From NCBI GenBank assembly GCA_035373625.1, contig DAOSNS010000014.1, forward strand, positions 24,058 through 88,057: 64,000 bases of DNA, in the 5' to 3' direction. The notes beneath the pieces are model-generated. The model had not been told where the DNA came from. It did no database searches and saw nothing but the letters and a program-made list of their open reading frames with translations. This document shows positions 36,433-47,200 of this stretch, in pieces; positions within the stretch are counted from its first letter, which is position 1, and each line of letters starts with the position of its first letter. Origin of the DNA: DSWT01 sp035373625 (lineage in GTDB: Bacteria > Chloroflexota > Anaerolineae > B4-G1 > SLSP01). The position numbers and the translations under genes were made by a program.

Positions 36433-39400
36433 TTAGAAGTCCACGCCGATCTCCATGCCCTGGCCGGGTTGGGAATGGATCGTCAGCGTGCCGCCTAACG
36501 CTTCTACCCGCTCGCGCATTTGGCGCAGCCCCACGTGTCCCCGTCGCACCATTTCCGGCAGTGTCGCCGGATCACAGCCGACGCCGTCATCTCGTACCCG
36601 CAAGTGAACGCCGTCGGTCAGGGTCAGTTCCACCCAGACCATGCGCGCGCGGGCGTGTTTAGCGACGTTGTTCAACGCCTCCTGGACGATGCGAAAGAGT
36701 ACCGGTTCCAGAGAAGCCGGCAGATTTTCCTCTGCACCTGTGACCTCAAGATATACGTGCAATTGATTTTGTTCTCCGAACTCATTCAGGAAACGGCGCA
36801 GGGCGTTCCAGAACCCCAGTTCCTCCAGGGCCACGGGACGCAACGCAAAAATGGCGCGGCGCACCTCGCGGATTTTCTCACCCAGAAAGTCGTGAAGCCG
36901 GTCCAGTTCTATCCTGGCGTGAGCCGGGTCGCTCTCTACCAGGGCTTGCCAGCGGCGCACTTGCAGGCGCAGGGCGGCCAGGTCTTGCGCCAGCCCATCG
37001 TGGATCTCGCGGGCAATGCGGCGACGCTCTTCGGCGATGGCCTCTTCTTCTGAACGCCACGCTTTCTCCGCCGTGATGTCCTCGACGATGACGATGGCGG
37101 TCTGTCTATGGCGGGACGCCTGTTGCCGGGTCGCACTCATCCGTGCCGGAAACTCGCTTCCATCCCGGCGCCGATGGGTGGATTCAAGGGTCACCGTCTT
37201 ATCGTCCCGCAACCCATCCAGCAGGCGTTGCAGGTCCGCTTGTGTCTTGTCGGCGACCAGTTGCTCCAATGACATGTCATTCAGTTCCGCCGCCGTCCGT
37301 TCATAGATGCGGCTCGCGGCTTGATTGGCGCGAAGGATGCGCGGTGGAGACTGGGCCATATCCACCTCAAAGACGCCCAACGGCGCGTTTTCAAACAAAG
37401 TGCGGAAGCGTTCCTCACGCTCGCGCAATGCGGCGACGTTCCTGGCCCGCGCCGCATAGATAGCTGCTCCGATGCCCACCACAACGGTTGTTATCAGCCC
37501 CTTGAACCACCACGTTGCCCAGAACGGCGGCGTGATGATCACCTGCACGGCTAATCCTTCCTGGTTCCAGATGCCGTCATTGTTACTGCCCCGGACACGG
37601 AAGGTGTATCGTCCAGGGGGGACGTTGGTGTAAGCCGCATAGTGCCGTGTGCCGCATAAGACCCAATCACGGTCAAAGCCTTCCAGGATGTAGGCATACT
37701 GGTTTTTCGCCGGATCGGCGTAATCCAGTGCGGCGAACTCGAAAGAGAAAAAGTTCTCTCGATATGTGAGGGTGATCTCGCGGACATCGGCCAGATCACG
37801 GCCAAAATCTACTTTGCGGTCGAACTTACGGAAAGCAGTGAGGACAACGGGAGGGACGTGGGAATTTTCAAGGATCGCAGCAGGATAGAAACGGTTGAGG
37901 CCGTTGCTGCCGCCGAAAAAGAGTTCTCCGTCAGGACTGCGGTAAGCGGCGCCGGGAATAAAGTGCATCCCCTGCAATCCATCACCGATGTCGTAATTGT
38001 GGAATGTCGCGGTGCGTGGATCGAAGCGGGAGAGTCCGCCCCCCATCGTCGCCAGCCACAGGTAGGGGCGCCCCGCACTGTCGCCCAGGATGGCCGCGAT
38101 CCCATCATTGGGCAGGCCATCTTCTATGGTATAGACGGTGAACTGCCCGTTGATTTTGTCCAGACGGTTCAATCCGCCGTGCGTGCCCACCCAGAGCGTG
38201 TCGTCAGGAGTTGCGTAGAGCGCCCACACGAAATCATCACTCAAACTGTGGGGATTTTCAGGGTCGTGACGGTATTGGATAAATGTCCCGTTCTGTGGGT
38301 CGAAACATACCAGACCGTTGTATGTGCCCAGCCAGAGATGGCCGGCCTGGTCTTCCAGGATGGCGCGGATGCCGTAAGTGTTGGGGAAGGCATCGGGATG
38401 TGCCGGATCGTAACGATAGACGGTAATGTAGGGGTGAGGCTTGCCCTCACCTTTGTCCTCACCCGGCTCCAGGCGCGAGAGTGTACCCGGCTCTTCCGTC
38501 CCAATCCACAGGGCGCCGGAACGATCCACGTAGATCACCTTAACCGCACCGGGGCCGAGCGAATGAGGATCGGCAGGATCGTGGACGTAGTGCGTAAAGT
38601 AGGGATGAGGTTCGCCCTCACCCGTGGCCGACCCCAGCCGATCCAGTCCCGCACTTGTTCCTATCCAGATGTCCCCGGTGTGGTCCTGATAGAGGGCGGT
38701 GACGTGATCGTGGCTTAGACTGTAGGGAACCGCCGGATCGTTTCGGTAGTGCACCACCGTGCCTGTGGCATCTATGCGGTCCAGTCCGCCGTTATGCAGG
38801 CCGATCCACAGAGCGCCATCCCGATCCTTCAGCACCGCACCGACGCGTGGTGCGCCCAGGCTGTCGGGGTTCTGCGGATCATGGCGATAGAGGACGAAGC
38901 GGTTCTTTTCACGTACGTAGCGGCTGATGCCTTCATCGGTAGCGATCCAAAGGATACCGGCATGGTCCTCATAGAGGGCATAGATGTGGTCATTGACCGG
39001 GCTGTAGGGATCCAGTGGATCGTGGTGATAGAAGCGTAATCGGACTTCACCTGTATTGCGATCCAGCGTTGCCAGACCGTTCTCCGTGCCAACCCACAGC
39101 GTACCGGTGCGATCTTCCAGGAGCGCGGTCACGTGGACTTGATTCACCCTCTGGTGGTCGGAGGCGGCCTGACCGGTGGTTGGATCCAAAGCGACCAATC
39201 CACCCACAGCCGGTTCATGGAGCGCGCCGCTGCCCACCCAGAGCGCGCCGGCGCGATCCTGGATGATGGCCGTTATGCGCGTATAGGGCGCACTGTCGAG
39301 GTGCCCTGTGAGGTTGTTCCACAGGCCCGCATATTCCGTTCCCACCCATAGCGTGCCGTCCGGGTCGCCATGAAGGGCCAGAATGTGATTGTCAGGCAGA

Positions 39401-39918
39401 GAATTCTCATAAGGTACAAACCTGTCCGCCGGACGGTCGTAGTACCAAAGGCCCGAACCCGCCGTGCCGACCCAAAGCGTACCCGCGCCGTCTTCGTAGA
39501 TGACCGTGACCGACTCGGCAATCTCGGTGTAGTGAATAAAGCCCCCGCTATCCCGGTCATAGCGGTCCAATCCGCCGACGGTGCCCACCCACAGCGCGCC
39601 GGTTGAATCTACTGTCAACGCCTGGATGGTGTTGTGGATCGGCGAATGAGGGTCAGAGCGCAGATGGCGGAAGACGGTAAAGGTGTAACCGTCATAACGG
39701 TTGAGACCGTCCTGGGTGCCAAACCAGAGAAAGCCCTGGTGATCCTGGACGATGGCATAGACGATGTCGTGAGAGAGGCCATTGATGGTGGTGAGCTGAA
39801 AGAAGTGCGGCGCGGGTGATTGCGCGCGCGTCGGGGATGGCATGGTGAAGGCGTCCCTCAAGAGCAGGATGGCGGCGAATAAAAAAGCAATATGGGTGAG
39901 AAAATTTCGTTGGGACAT
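36433..39918 (-). CDS. Two-component-regulator propeller sensor histidine kinase (NarL class)
   Basis: 1161 aa from the ATG at 39918 (AAGGAG 12 bp upstream; the frame to 40095 has no export signal). A signal peptide is followed by about 14 Reg_prop blades with the recurring DxxGxLWVGTxxGLxRYD pattern, a Y_Y_Y domain (YAYILEGFDRDWV), one membrane helix (FKGLITTVVVGIGAAI), a PAS domain, a HisKA_3 domain (RRIAREIHDGLAQDL, phospho-His) and HATPase_c (EALNNVAKHAR, DDGVGCDP, GHVGLRQM). The external propeller senses a ligand, often a glycan. No response regulator is adjacent. Confidence 0.93.
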   Translation of the reverse strand: MSQRNFLTHIAFLFAAILLLRDAFTMPSPTRAQSPAPHFFQLTTINGLSHDIVYAIVQDHQGFLWFGTQDGLNRYDGYTFTVFRHLRSDPHSPIHNTIQALTVDSTGALWVGTVGGLDRYDRDSGGFIHYTEIAESVTVIYEDGAGTLWVGTAGSGLWYYDRPADRFVPYENSLPDNHILALHGDPDGTLWVGTEYAGLWNNLTGHLDSAPYTRITAIIQDRAGALWVGSGALHEPAVGGLVALDPTTGQAASDHQRVNQVHVTALLEDRTGTLWVGTENGLATLDRNTGEVRLRFYHHDPLDPYSPVNDHIYALYEDHAGILWIATDEGISRYVREKNRFVLYRHDPQNPDSLGAPRVGAVLKDRDGALWIGLHNGGLDRIDATGTVVHYRNDPAVPYSLSHDHVTALYQDHTGDIWIGTSAGLDRLGSATGEGEPHPYFTHYVHDPADPHSLGPGAVKVIYVDRSGALWIGTEEPGTLSRLEPGEDKGEGKPHPYITVYRYDPAHPDAFPNTYGIRAILEDQAGHLWLGTYNGLVCFDPQNGTFIQYRHDPENPHSLSDDFVWALYATPDDTLWVGTHGGLNRLDKINGQFTVYTIEDGLPNDGIAAILGDSAGRPYLWLATMGGGLSRFDPRTATFHNYDIGDGLQGMHFIPGAAYRSPDGELFFGGSNGLNRFYPAAILENSHVPPVVLTAFRKFDRKVDFGRDLADVREITLTYRENFFSFEFAALDYADPAKNQYAYILEGFDRDWVLCGTRHYAAYTNVPPGRYTFRVRGSNNDGIWNQEGLAVQVIITPPFWATWWFKGLITTVVVGIGAAIYAARARNVAALREREERFRTLFENAPLGVFEVDMAQSPPRILRANQAASRIYERTAAELNDMSLEQLVADKTQADLQRLLDGLRDDKTVTLESTHRRRDGSEFPARMSATRQQASRHRQTAIVIVEDITAEKAWRSEEEAIAEERRRIAREIHDGLAQDLAALRLQVRRWQALVESDPAHARIELDRLHDFLGEKIREVRRAIFALRPVALEELGFWNALRRFLNEFGEQNQLHVYLEVTGAEENLPASLEPVLFRIVQEALNNVAKHARARMVWVELTLTDGVHLRVRDDGVGCDPATLPEMVRRGHVGLRQMRERVEALGGTLTIHSQPGQGMEIGVDF

Positions 39919-40079
39919 CTGCGAAATGTTCTCCTTTCCCGGATTACATTCTAAATATACACCCACCGCTGATGGGAGGCAATTCGAGGCGTGATACCAC
40001 TTCGGTAACATTTTACACGGTGAATGTGGAACCTTTGCAAGAGTTGGAGTTTCGAGGTAAAATGGGGAATGATTCATAA

Positions 40080-40456
40080 TTGGTTGACATAGCACGTGCC
40101 TTCTGGTGGTTGTTGGCGCGTATCGCCGGGTGGGGCGGGACGCCCGCCGATTCGCTCACACTGCACGCCACGCCGGCCGACCGCGCCATCCATCTGAACT
40201 GGCGGGGGTCAACGCAACCCTGCCGGTTACCTCCACCTGGCGCGTCGAATACTATACCAACACGACTACCATCTACACCGCCACCGACCCGTACAGCACG
40301 ACCCGTTCGCTCGTGCTGACGCAAAATGTGCAAAACTATCAGTGGTACACCGTCACGCTCAGCACGGTGGGCGTGACACCTGCCCTATCCGACACTGTGC
40401 GCGTGATGCCGACGGATCGGTTCGTGTATTTGCCGGTGACCCTAAAGAACAAGTGA
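40080..40456 (+). pseudogene. Remnant of a secreted protein, C-terminal fragment
   Basis: Two frames join into one readable tail: SLTLHATPADRAIHLNWR (to about 40205) and then VNATLPVTSTWRVEYYT onwards (from 40208). The shift lies at a run of five G where three would restore the frame. The fibronectin-like segment ends in RFVYLPVTLKNK, the tail shared with the neighbouring secreted proteins. No start, signal peptide or ribosome site exists, so it is a decayed 3' end of a larger gene. Confidence 0.65.
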
Positions 40457-40469
40457 TAGAGGAAAAACA

Positions 40470-42032
40470 ATGAAGATTTTCAAGATTTTGCTCTCTGCAG
40501 CGGTTTTGCTGACCGTTGCATGTCTGGAAATGCCTGCTGCCGGACAGGCCGATGTGCCTCTGGGTGGGAACGTCGCGCCGGCCGCCTCCGCAAACTGCGC
40601 TCCGCTCACGCTGACCGTCGGCACGGTCGTTACGGTGTCCAACGTGACCCAGTTGATGAACGCGGTGAACGCCAGCAATGCCAGAGGTGGAAATACGACG
40701 ATCCTTTTACAGGACGGTACCTATGTTCTGAATGACCAGTTGTGGCTCGAGGGAACGAACATCATCATTCGTAGCGTATCGGGCAACCGGAACAATGTGG
40801 TGATCAGGGGACAGGGGATGAGTGGGGGCGTATCCCACGTGTTCAACGTCAACGCCTCCAACGTGACGATTGCCGACATCACGTTTGGCGAAATTGCCAA
40901 TCACGCGGTGCAGGTCCACGGCGAGAACGACAAGGACAACCTGTGGGTGCACAACGTGCGCATCTATAACACCGGTGAGCAAATGGTCAAAGGATCATAC
41001 AGCAGCAGCGGTCCGGCCTCTGATCATGGCATCGTCGAATGTTCGCTCTTTGAGTACACGGCCGGGATCGGGCCGCAGTATTACATCGGCGGCATAGACG
41101 TTCACGGAGGGGCCAACTGGATCGTGCGCGACAACGAGTTCCGCCACATCAGAAGCCCGGAAGAAGACCTGTCCGAGCACGCCATCCACTTTTGGTCTAA
41201 CGCTTCGGGCACCCTCGTGGAGCGCAACAAGATCGTCAATTGCGACCGGGGAATCGGGTTTGGACTCGATAGTCGGGGGCACGTCGGTGGGATCATCCGC
41301 AACAATATGGTGTACGTCACGCGCGACGTGGGCATCGGGCTGGAAAGCGCGCCGGGCGCGCGGGTGTACAACAATAGCGTGTATGTCCAGAATTACTCCA
41401 ACGCTATCGAGTACAGATTCGCAACGACATCGGGCGTCGAGATCATCAACAATCTCACCAACGCGGCCATCGCCAGCCGCGACGGCGGCAGTGGAACGGT
41501 GCAAAACAATGTGACGAACGCACAATCGAGTTGGTTCGTCAGCGCCACAACAGGCAATCTGCATCTGGCCTCCGGCAGCCTTGCCAGCGTGATTGACCGG
41601 GGACAGACGCTGTCCAGTGTGAACGACGACTTTGACGGGGACGCTCGTCCCCAGGGAAGCGCTTTCGACATCGGCGCCGACGAATACGTGGTTGCGGTGC
41701 CGCGCGTCACCGACCTGCGTGTTCGTTGCGTCGTAGAAAGCGGTACACTCACGGCCACACTTTCCTGGACGCCGCTTACGAGCGCAGTGACCACCACTGT
41801 TTACTATTCTGACACTCTGATCACCGGGGCGAACTGGCCTGCTGCCAGCGTACTCGGCAATGTGCCCGGTGGGACGGGCAGTTACACGGCGGTGGTACCC
41901 TATGTCGAGGGAAAAACGGCCTACCTGGCACTGCGTTCCGCTCTGACAGGCGGTTCCTGGTCCGCTCTCTCGAACGTGGCGTTTTGCCCGCACGAAGATA
42001 TATTCTTGCCTCTGGTGATGAGAGGCAACTGA
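40470..42032 (+). CDS. Secreted right-handed beta-helix protein (polysaccharide-lyase-like)
   Basis: 520 aa. A signal peptide (about 1-28) is followed by a pectate-lyase-3-like beta-helix (NVTIADITFGEIANHAVQV, VERNKIVNCDRGIGFG, RNNMVYVTRDVGIG), the closure FDIGADEY, an Ig-like domain (415-505) and the tail DIFLPLVMRGN. Such proteins usually bind or cleave acidic polysaccharides; no catalytic residues can be assigned by eye. It is first in a tandem run of four secreted proteins, 10 bp before the next gene, so the run is probably one transcript at its start. Confidence 0.85.
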   Translation: MKIFKILLSAAVLLTVACLEMPAAGQADVPLGGNVAPAASANCAPLTLTVGTVVTVSNVTQLMNAVNASNARGGNTTILLQDGTYVLNDQLWLEGTNIIIRSVSGNRNNVVIRGQGMSGGVSHVFNVNASNVTIADITFGEIANHAVQVHGENDKDNLWVHNVRIYNTGEQMVKGSYSSSGPASDHGIVECSLFEYTAGIGPQYYIGGIDVHGGANWIVRDNEFRHIRSPEEDLSEHAIHFWSNASGTLVERNKIVNCDRGIGFGLDSRGHVGGIIRNNMVYVTRDVGIGLESAPGARVYNNSVYVQNYSNAIEYRFATTSGVEIINNLTNAAIASRDGGSGTVQNNVTNAQSSWFVSATTGNLHLASGSLASVIDRGQTLSSVNDDFDGDARPQGSAFDIGADEYVVAVPRVTDLRVRCVVESGTLTATLSWTPLTSAVTTTVYYSDTLITGANWPAASVLGNVPGGTGSYTAVVPYVEGKTAYLALRSALTGGSWSALSNVAFCPHEDIFLPLVMRGN

Positions 42033-42042
42033 TGGGAGGAAC

Positions 42043-44229
42043 ATGAAAACGCAGAGAATCTTACTCAGTCTGTTCGTGGGGATTAGCCTGGTCGTCTCCG
42101 GCGCTTTGTTCCTGCGATCTGGGCCGTCCGAGGCTCTTTCCCTTGCCCCGGCGGCGATAACCGTCTGGACCGAACACATTGCCCACAAAGTCCAGCCGAC
42201 CACCGCCGTCGGACCTGGAACGGCCATCGTCCTCGAAGGTGCGCGCCGGTCGTATGAAGCCGCACAGATCATCGTCCGCGCCGGCGGCTCGGCGCTCAGC
42301 GGGGTGAACATGACGGCTGGCCCCTTGAGCGACGGCGCGGGCCACACCATCGCCGCCTCCAACATCACCTTCTTTCGCCAGGCCTTTACCGATTTTACCG
42401 GCGTCAGCGAAAGTGAGCCGGGCAATGCCCCTGTGCCCGAAAACTCGCCCACCGGCGACCCCAACATCCCCGACCCGCTCATCCCGTTCACCGACCCCTA
42501 CACGACGACGACCCGCTGGGTCGGCGCGCCGTTCAGCGTCGCCGCCAGCCGCAACCAGCCGGTGTGGGTGGATTTCTACATCCCCGAATCCACCGTCGCC
42601 GGCACCTACACGGGCGTGATCACCGTGACGGCGTCCGGCCAACCCGCCGTCGTCGTCCCGGTGACGTTGACCGTGTGGAACCTGGTGCTGCCCGATATGC
42701 GCGCGGTGACGACCTACTTCGCTTCCCACTGGGAAGAGATTATCTACTATCACCGGAACACCTACGATTGTTCCGGCAGCGATTGCTGGATCAACGATGG
42801 AGCGCACTCGCGCCTGATCGTCAAGCGCTACGAGGAGCTGGCCCACGCCCATCGCATTGATACCGGGCCGTACTTTGTCCCCGATCCCGGCAACGGCTGC
42901 AACCCGCCGACCGACTGGAACGCCTACGACGCGGCGATACAGCCCTACATGGACGGCAGCTATTGGAGCGATGGTGTCCCCAGCACCCGGACCGATGCGC
43001 CGTTTTCGCCGGGTGTCTCCTGGGGATTGGAGGCCGATTGCACGGATGCCCAGTACACCGCGCTTGCTTCGGCGTGGGCGGCGCACCTCAAGGCCAAAGG
43101 CTGGTTCACGCGCACCATCGTCTACGCCTATGACGAGCCGCCGCCGGAGGTGTACGACGACATCGCCGCCGACTCGGCGCTGATGCAGGCCGGCGACGCG
43201 GGCTGGAAAGCGCAGATCATGGACACGATCTCGGCTGCGCCGAGCACCAACATCCTCACCCCGGCGCTCGGCATCTTTTGCCAGTGCCTGCGCTGTTACG
43301 ATCACTGGAATCAGAACGATGACTATGGGCGCGCCGAATGGCCGGCCCTGTTCGCGCAGGGGATCAAGTTGTGGTTCTACGAGAGCAACGCTCAGGGCGA
43401 CCCATACCCGACCTTTGCCACGAACACTCTTCTGGGTGTGGAGCCGCGCATCATCATGTGGGGCAGTTGGTACGAGCGGGCCAGCGGCTTTTTGCTGTGG
43501 GACACCGTCGCGTGGACGAGAGGTAACCCCTGGGGGCCAAACGTTGACTATGGCAAGAGCGGCGACGGCGTGCTGATCTACCCCGGTCATCACGATGGCA
43601 TCCTTGCTCCGGCCGGTTCGCCGGCGGACATTGCGCTCGATGGGCCGATCCCCTCATACCGGCTCAAGGTAATCCGCCAGGGGCTGCAGGATTGGGCGTT
43701 GTTCAGGCTGGCCGAGTCGCAGGGGCATGCGGACTATGCGCGCTCGCAGGTAGCCCGCGTGTACGGCCAGTTCGGCGGCTGCGACTGGTCCGGCTGCCCG
43801 GCCCCGGTCAACGGCAAGTTCTACTGGCTCACCGACGCCGGCCTGATGGACGAGGTGCGCCACAACATCGCCATGAAAATTCTGGGCATCCTCAACACCG
43901 CGCCTTACGTCCCATCCAATCCCAACCCCGCCAACGGCGCGACGACCGTCTTTACCGACCAAACGCTGCGCTGGCAGGGCGGCGATCCCGACGGCAACCC
44001 CGTGACCTATACCGTCTCCCTGGGCACATCGCCCTCGCCGACGGCAGTCGCCACCGTGACGCAGGCGCTGTACAAGCCCGCTCTCGTCACCAATACGACG
44101 TACTATTGGCAGATCGCTGCCACCGACGGCATCAGCACCACCGTTGGGCCACTGTGGCATTTCACCACTGCCGCCCAAGAGTGGCGGGTCTATCTGCCGG
44201 TGGTGTTGCGTAACACAGCCGCGCGGTAA
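42043..44229 (+). CDS. Secreted DUF4091 glycoside-hydrolase-like protein
   Basis: 728 aa. A signal peptide (1-31) precedes a beta-sandwich (AGTYTGVITVTASGQ...VPVTLTVWNLVLP), a TIM-barrel-like centre (PYFVPDPGNG; YAYDEPPPEVYDDI, candidate acid Glu) and a DUF4091 segment (PRIIMWGSWYERASGFLLWD, DGVLIYPGHHDG). A fibronectin-type domain (YVPSNPNPANGATTV) and the tail RVYLPVVLRNTAAR close the protein. DUF4091 proteins are thought to be glycosidases. It lies 10 bp after the beta-helix gene with GGAGG before its ATG. Confidence 0.85.
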   Translation: MKTQRILLSLFVGISLVVSGALFLRSGPSEALSLAPAAITVWTEHIAHKVQPTTAVGPGTAIVLEGARRSYEAAQIIVRAGGSALSGVNMTAGPLSDGAGHTIAASNITFFRQAFTDFTGVSESEPGNAPVPENSPTGDPNIPDPLIPFTDPYTTTTRWVGAPFSVAASRNQPVWVDFYIPESTVAGTYTGVITVTASGQPAVVVPVTLTVWNLVLPDMRAVTTYFASHWEEIIYYHRNTYDCSGSDCWINDGAHSRLIVKRYEELAHAHRIDTGPYFVPDPGNGCNPPTDWNAYDAAIQPYMDGSYWSDGVPSTRTDAPFSPGVSWGLEADCTDAQYTALASAWAAHLKAKGWFTRTIVYAYDEPPPEVYDDIAADSALMQAGDAGWKAQIMDTISAAPSTNILTPALGIFCQCLRCYDHWNQNDDYGRAEWPALFAQGIKLWFYESNAQGDPYPTFATNTLLGVEPRIIMWGSWYERASGFLLWDTVAWTRGNPWGPNVDYGKSGDGVLIYPGHHDGILAPAGSPADIALDGPIPSYRLKVIRQGLQDWALFRLAESQGHADYARSQVARVYGQFGGCDWSGCPAPVNGKFYWLTDAGLMDEVRHNIAMKILGILNTAPYVPSNPNPANGATTVFTDQTLRWQGGDPDGNPVTYTVSLGTSPSPTAVATVTQALYKPALVTNTTYYWQIAATDGISTTVGPLWHFTTAAQEWRVYLPVVLRNTAAR

Positions 44230-44286
44230 AAGCGGCGCCTGAGGTAAACCTGGCCCGAGAATCGGGCATCACACAGGAGGAGACAG

Positions 44287-47200
44287 ATGACACGGGCCCG
44301 CCAGATTTTGCTTGGCTTACTGCTGGTCGTCGCCGGGGCGCCAATCCGTCAAACGGCAATGGCGCAGCCCGTCATCCCGGTGACGTGGGACATTGTCTCT
44401 GAAAATTTCGAGAGCGGCAGCCTGGCCGCCTGGAGCAAGGTCGGTTCGGGCAACCTGAACCTGGTCGGCGGCAGCGGGCGTGGCGGCTCGACCGGTTTGG
44501 CCGTCACCGTCGGCCAGAATGAGGCCTATATCTACCAGAGCCGCGTCGGCTATGCCGTCGAAGGCTACCTGACCTTCTGGCTCAATCCCAACGGCGTCGT
44601 CTTGCCGGAACCCGATCCCAATGGCTGGCCGCCGGGCGCGTCACTGAGTGTGGCCAGGATCCGCAGCTCCGCCTCCGATTGGTGGCCGCCGATGGTCGAG
44701 TTCTACATGCGCAAACCGCCCGGCCAGGGCTACAAAGGCTACATCGCCTGGCCCAAGGCCGGCGGTTACTTTTACGACTATCAATCCGGCTCCTTCGACC
44801 TGGCGAACGGCTGGCAGAAAATCACGCTGGGCTACCGGATCGATTCCTGGGTGGCGGTTTGGGTCAATGACGCGCTCGTGCGGTATGATGATAGCGATGT
44901 TGCCCACGAGGACCCTTCCGGCGACGTGATCGAACTCGGCAAGACGAGGGAGACCAGCACCACCCCCTCCGGCTCGATTCTCCTCGACGACGTGGCCTTT
45001 CAGGTGCCGCGCGTGGACGATCTGTGGGTGGATGCCGAGCACGGCAGCGACTCGAACGACGGCCTTACCTCCGACAAGGCCTTCAAGACCATCCAAAAGG
45101 CCGCCGACCTGGCCGGGCCGGGCACGATCGTCCACATCCTCCCCGGCATCTACCGTGAGACGGTCTATCCCGCGTTGAGCGGCAGCGCCGCCGAGCCGGC
45201 CGTCTACCGCGCCGAAAACGGCCCCGGCACGGTGATCATCCGCGGCTCGGAGCCATCGTCCGCGCTCACCTGGACGCGCCTGACCAGCGACCCCATCGGC
45301 CTGCCAACGGGCGTCTACTCCAACGTCTACTGGGCCGACCTGAGCGCGTGGAACCTGGATAGCCCACCGCGCTTTATCGTCGAGATGGATTCTCCCTCTC
45401 CTCTACCCCCAGCCCCTTCCCCTCTCCCAAAATTGGGAGAGGGGAAGGGGAGCGGGGATGGGGTGAGGGCGCGTTTGCCGCTGGCCCGCGAGCCGGACTG
45501 GCAGGTGGTCACCGAGTGGAAATATCACGAGTTCTGGTGGGCAGCCAATGGCGGCTCATCCGTTGCCGGGTGCACACCCACGCCGGGCGACAATCGCCAT
45601 TGCGACCAACCCTCGCGCTCCATGACGCAACTCACCGACACCGCGAACGACACCGAACCGGCCGGCATCGAGCCGGGCAATCTCACCACGCTGGGCAGCC
45701 TGATCAGCGGGACGCTCGTCGCCATAGACACGCTGCAGGGGCATTACGTGTATCGCCGCACGATTGTGGCCCACGACGTGGCCAATGGGCGCATCACCGT
45801 AGACCGCATCTGCGAACACGACACGGGGACCGGCAATCCCGGCCTGGGGTGGGGCACCAAGTACTATGTGGAGAACAAACCGCGCCTGCTCGATACCCCC
45901 GGCGAATGGTGGTACGATACAACCACGAAGCGCCTCTATCTGTGGCCGCCCACTCCGGCCAACCCGGCCACGCTCGACATCGAAATCTCCCGCCGCACCA
46001 ACGGCTTTGTCCTGCAAAACCGCTCCTACATCGTCCTGGACGGGCTGACGATCGAGTTCCTTGATGGGAGCGCGGTCTACCTGGCCAACTGGACGCAACA
46101 CAGAGCCTACGGGGATACCGTCCGCAACGCCACCCTGCGCTACGCCAATTGGGGCGTGTACCTTCTACAATCGGTGAGCGCCACGGCGCCGCCCGACAAC
46201 GCCATAGACGGCTTTACCCTGGAGGACTCGGAAATCGCCTATATGGACACCCATGCCATCCGCCTGGCCAGTTGGTGGGAGAACGATGCGGATGCCGACT
46301 CCTTCACCCGCTCCGGCATCCTCAACACCGTCATCCGCAACAACGAGATGCACCACCTGGGCTTCCGCACCGACGGCGACAACGCCATAGGCTCTGCGTT
46401 CTACTTTGCCGACAAACTCCACTTTGAAGGCAACCACGTCCATCACGTGGCGCACAACGGCGTCCAGTTCCTGTGGTCGGTCATCCAGTCCGACAAGACC
46501 TACGACTTTGCGCCGTCCGAGATCAAGACCGGCGACATCCTCATCGCCAACAACATCTTCGAGCGGGCCTGCCAGTTGACCACCGACTGCGGCGCGCTCA
46601 AGTTCTGGGGCAGCCCGCCGGATAACCACGTCTATCGCAACGTGCTCATCACCGGCAACATTTTCCGCAACACCTTTGGCTGGACCTACGTCTCTGAGAA
46701 GCGCGGCCTCTGGAGTGGCGGGACGGGTAGCCCGGTGCAGGGGATGGGTGGCCTGGGGCTGTACGTGGATCACGCCAGCGGCATCCACGCCTACCGCAAC
46801 GTGGCCTACAACAACGCTTACGCCGACTATATGTTCGCCGGCGTCTGGCGCGATGGGCCGATCATCTACGTCAACAACATCGCGGCCAACTCGCTCTACG
46901 GTTTCGAATTCGGCAGTCCGACGTATGATACTCACGGCAACGTGGACATGCGGATCATCAATAACATCATCGTCAACAACGAGGCGTTTGGCGTGCAGGT
47001 GATCTATGCCCAGGGCCAGACCCAGAACATGACCATTGACTACAACCTGTACCATGCCAACGGCTGGGGCGGGATGTGGCACGCCGGGCCGATGGTCGTC
47101 CGTCAGCGCCGCCCGGATGGGAGCCTCTCGTGGGAGCCGCAGCAAACGCTGGCCGAGGTGCAGGCCAACACACCCTGGGAGGATCACGGCGTCGCAGGCG

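Noticed and set aside
42061..43593. 510-codon frame antisense to the DUF4091 gene
   Set aside because: Val/Gly/Arg-rich shadow; the plus-strand protein has a signal peptide and clear domains.
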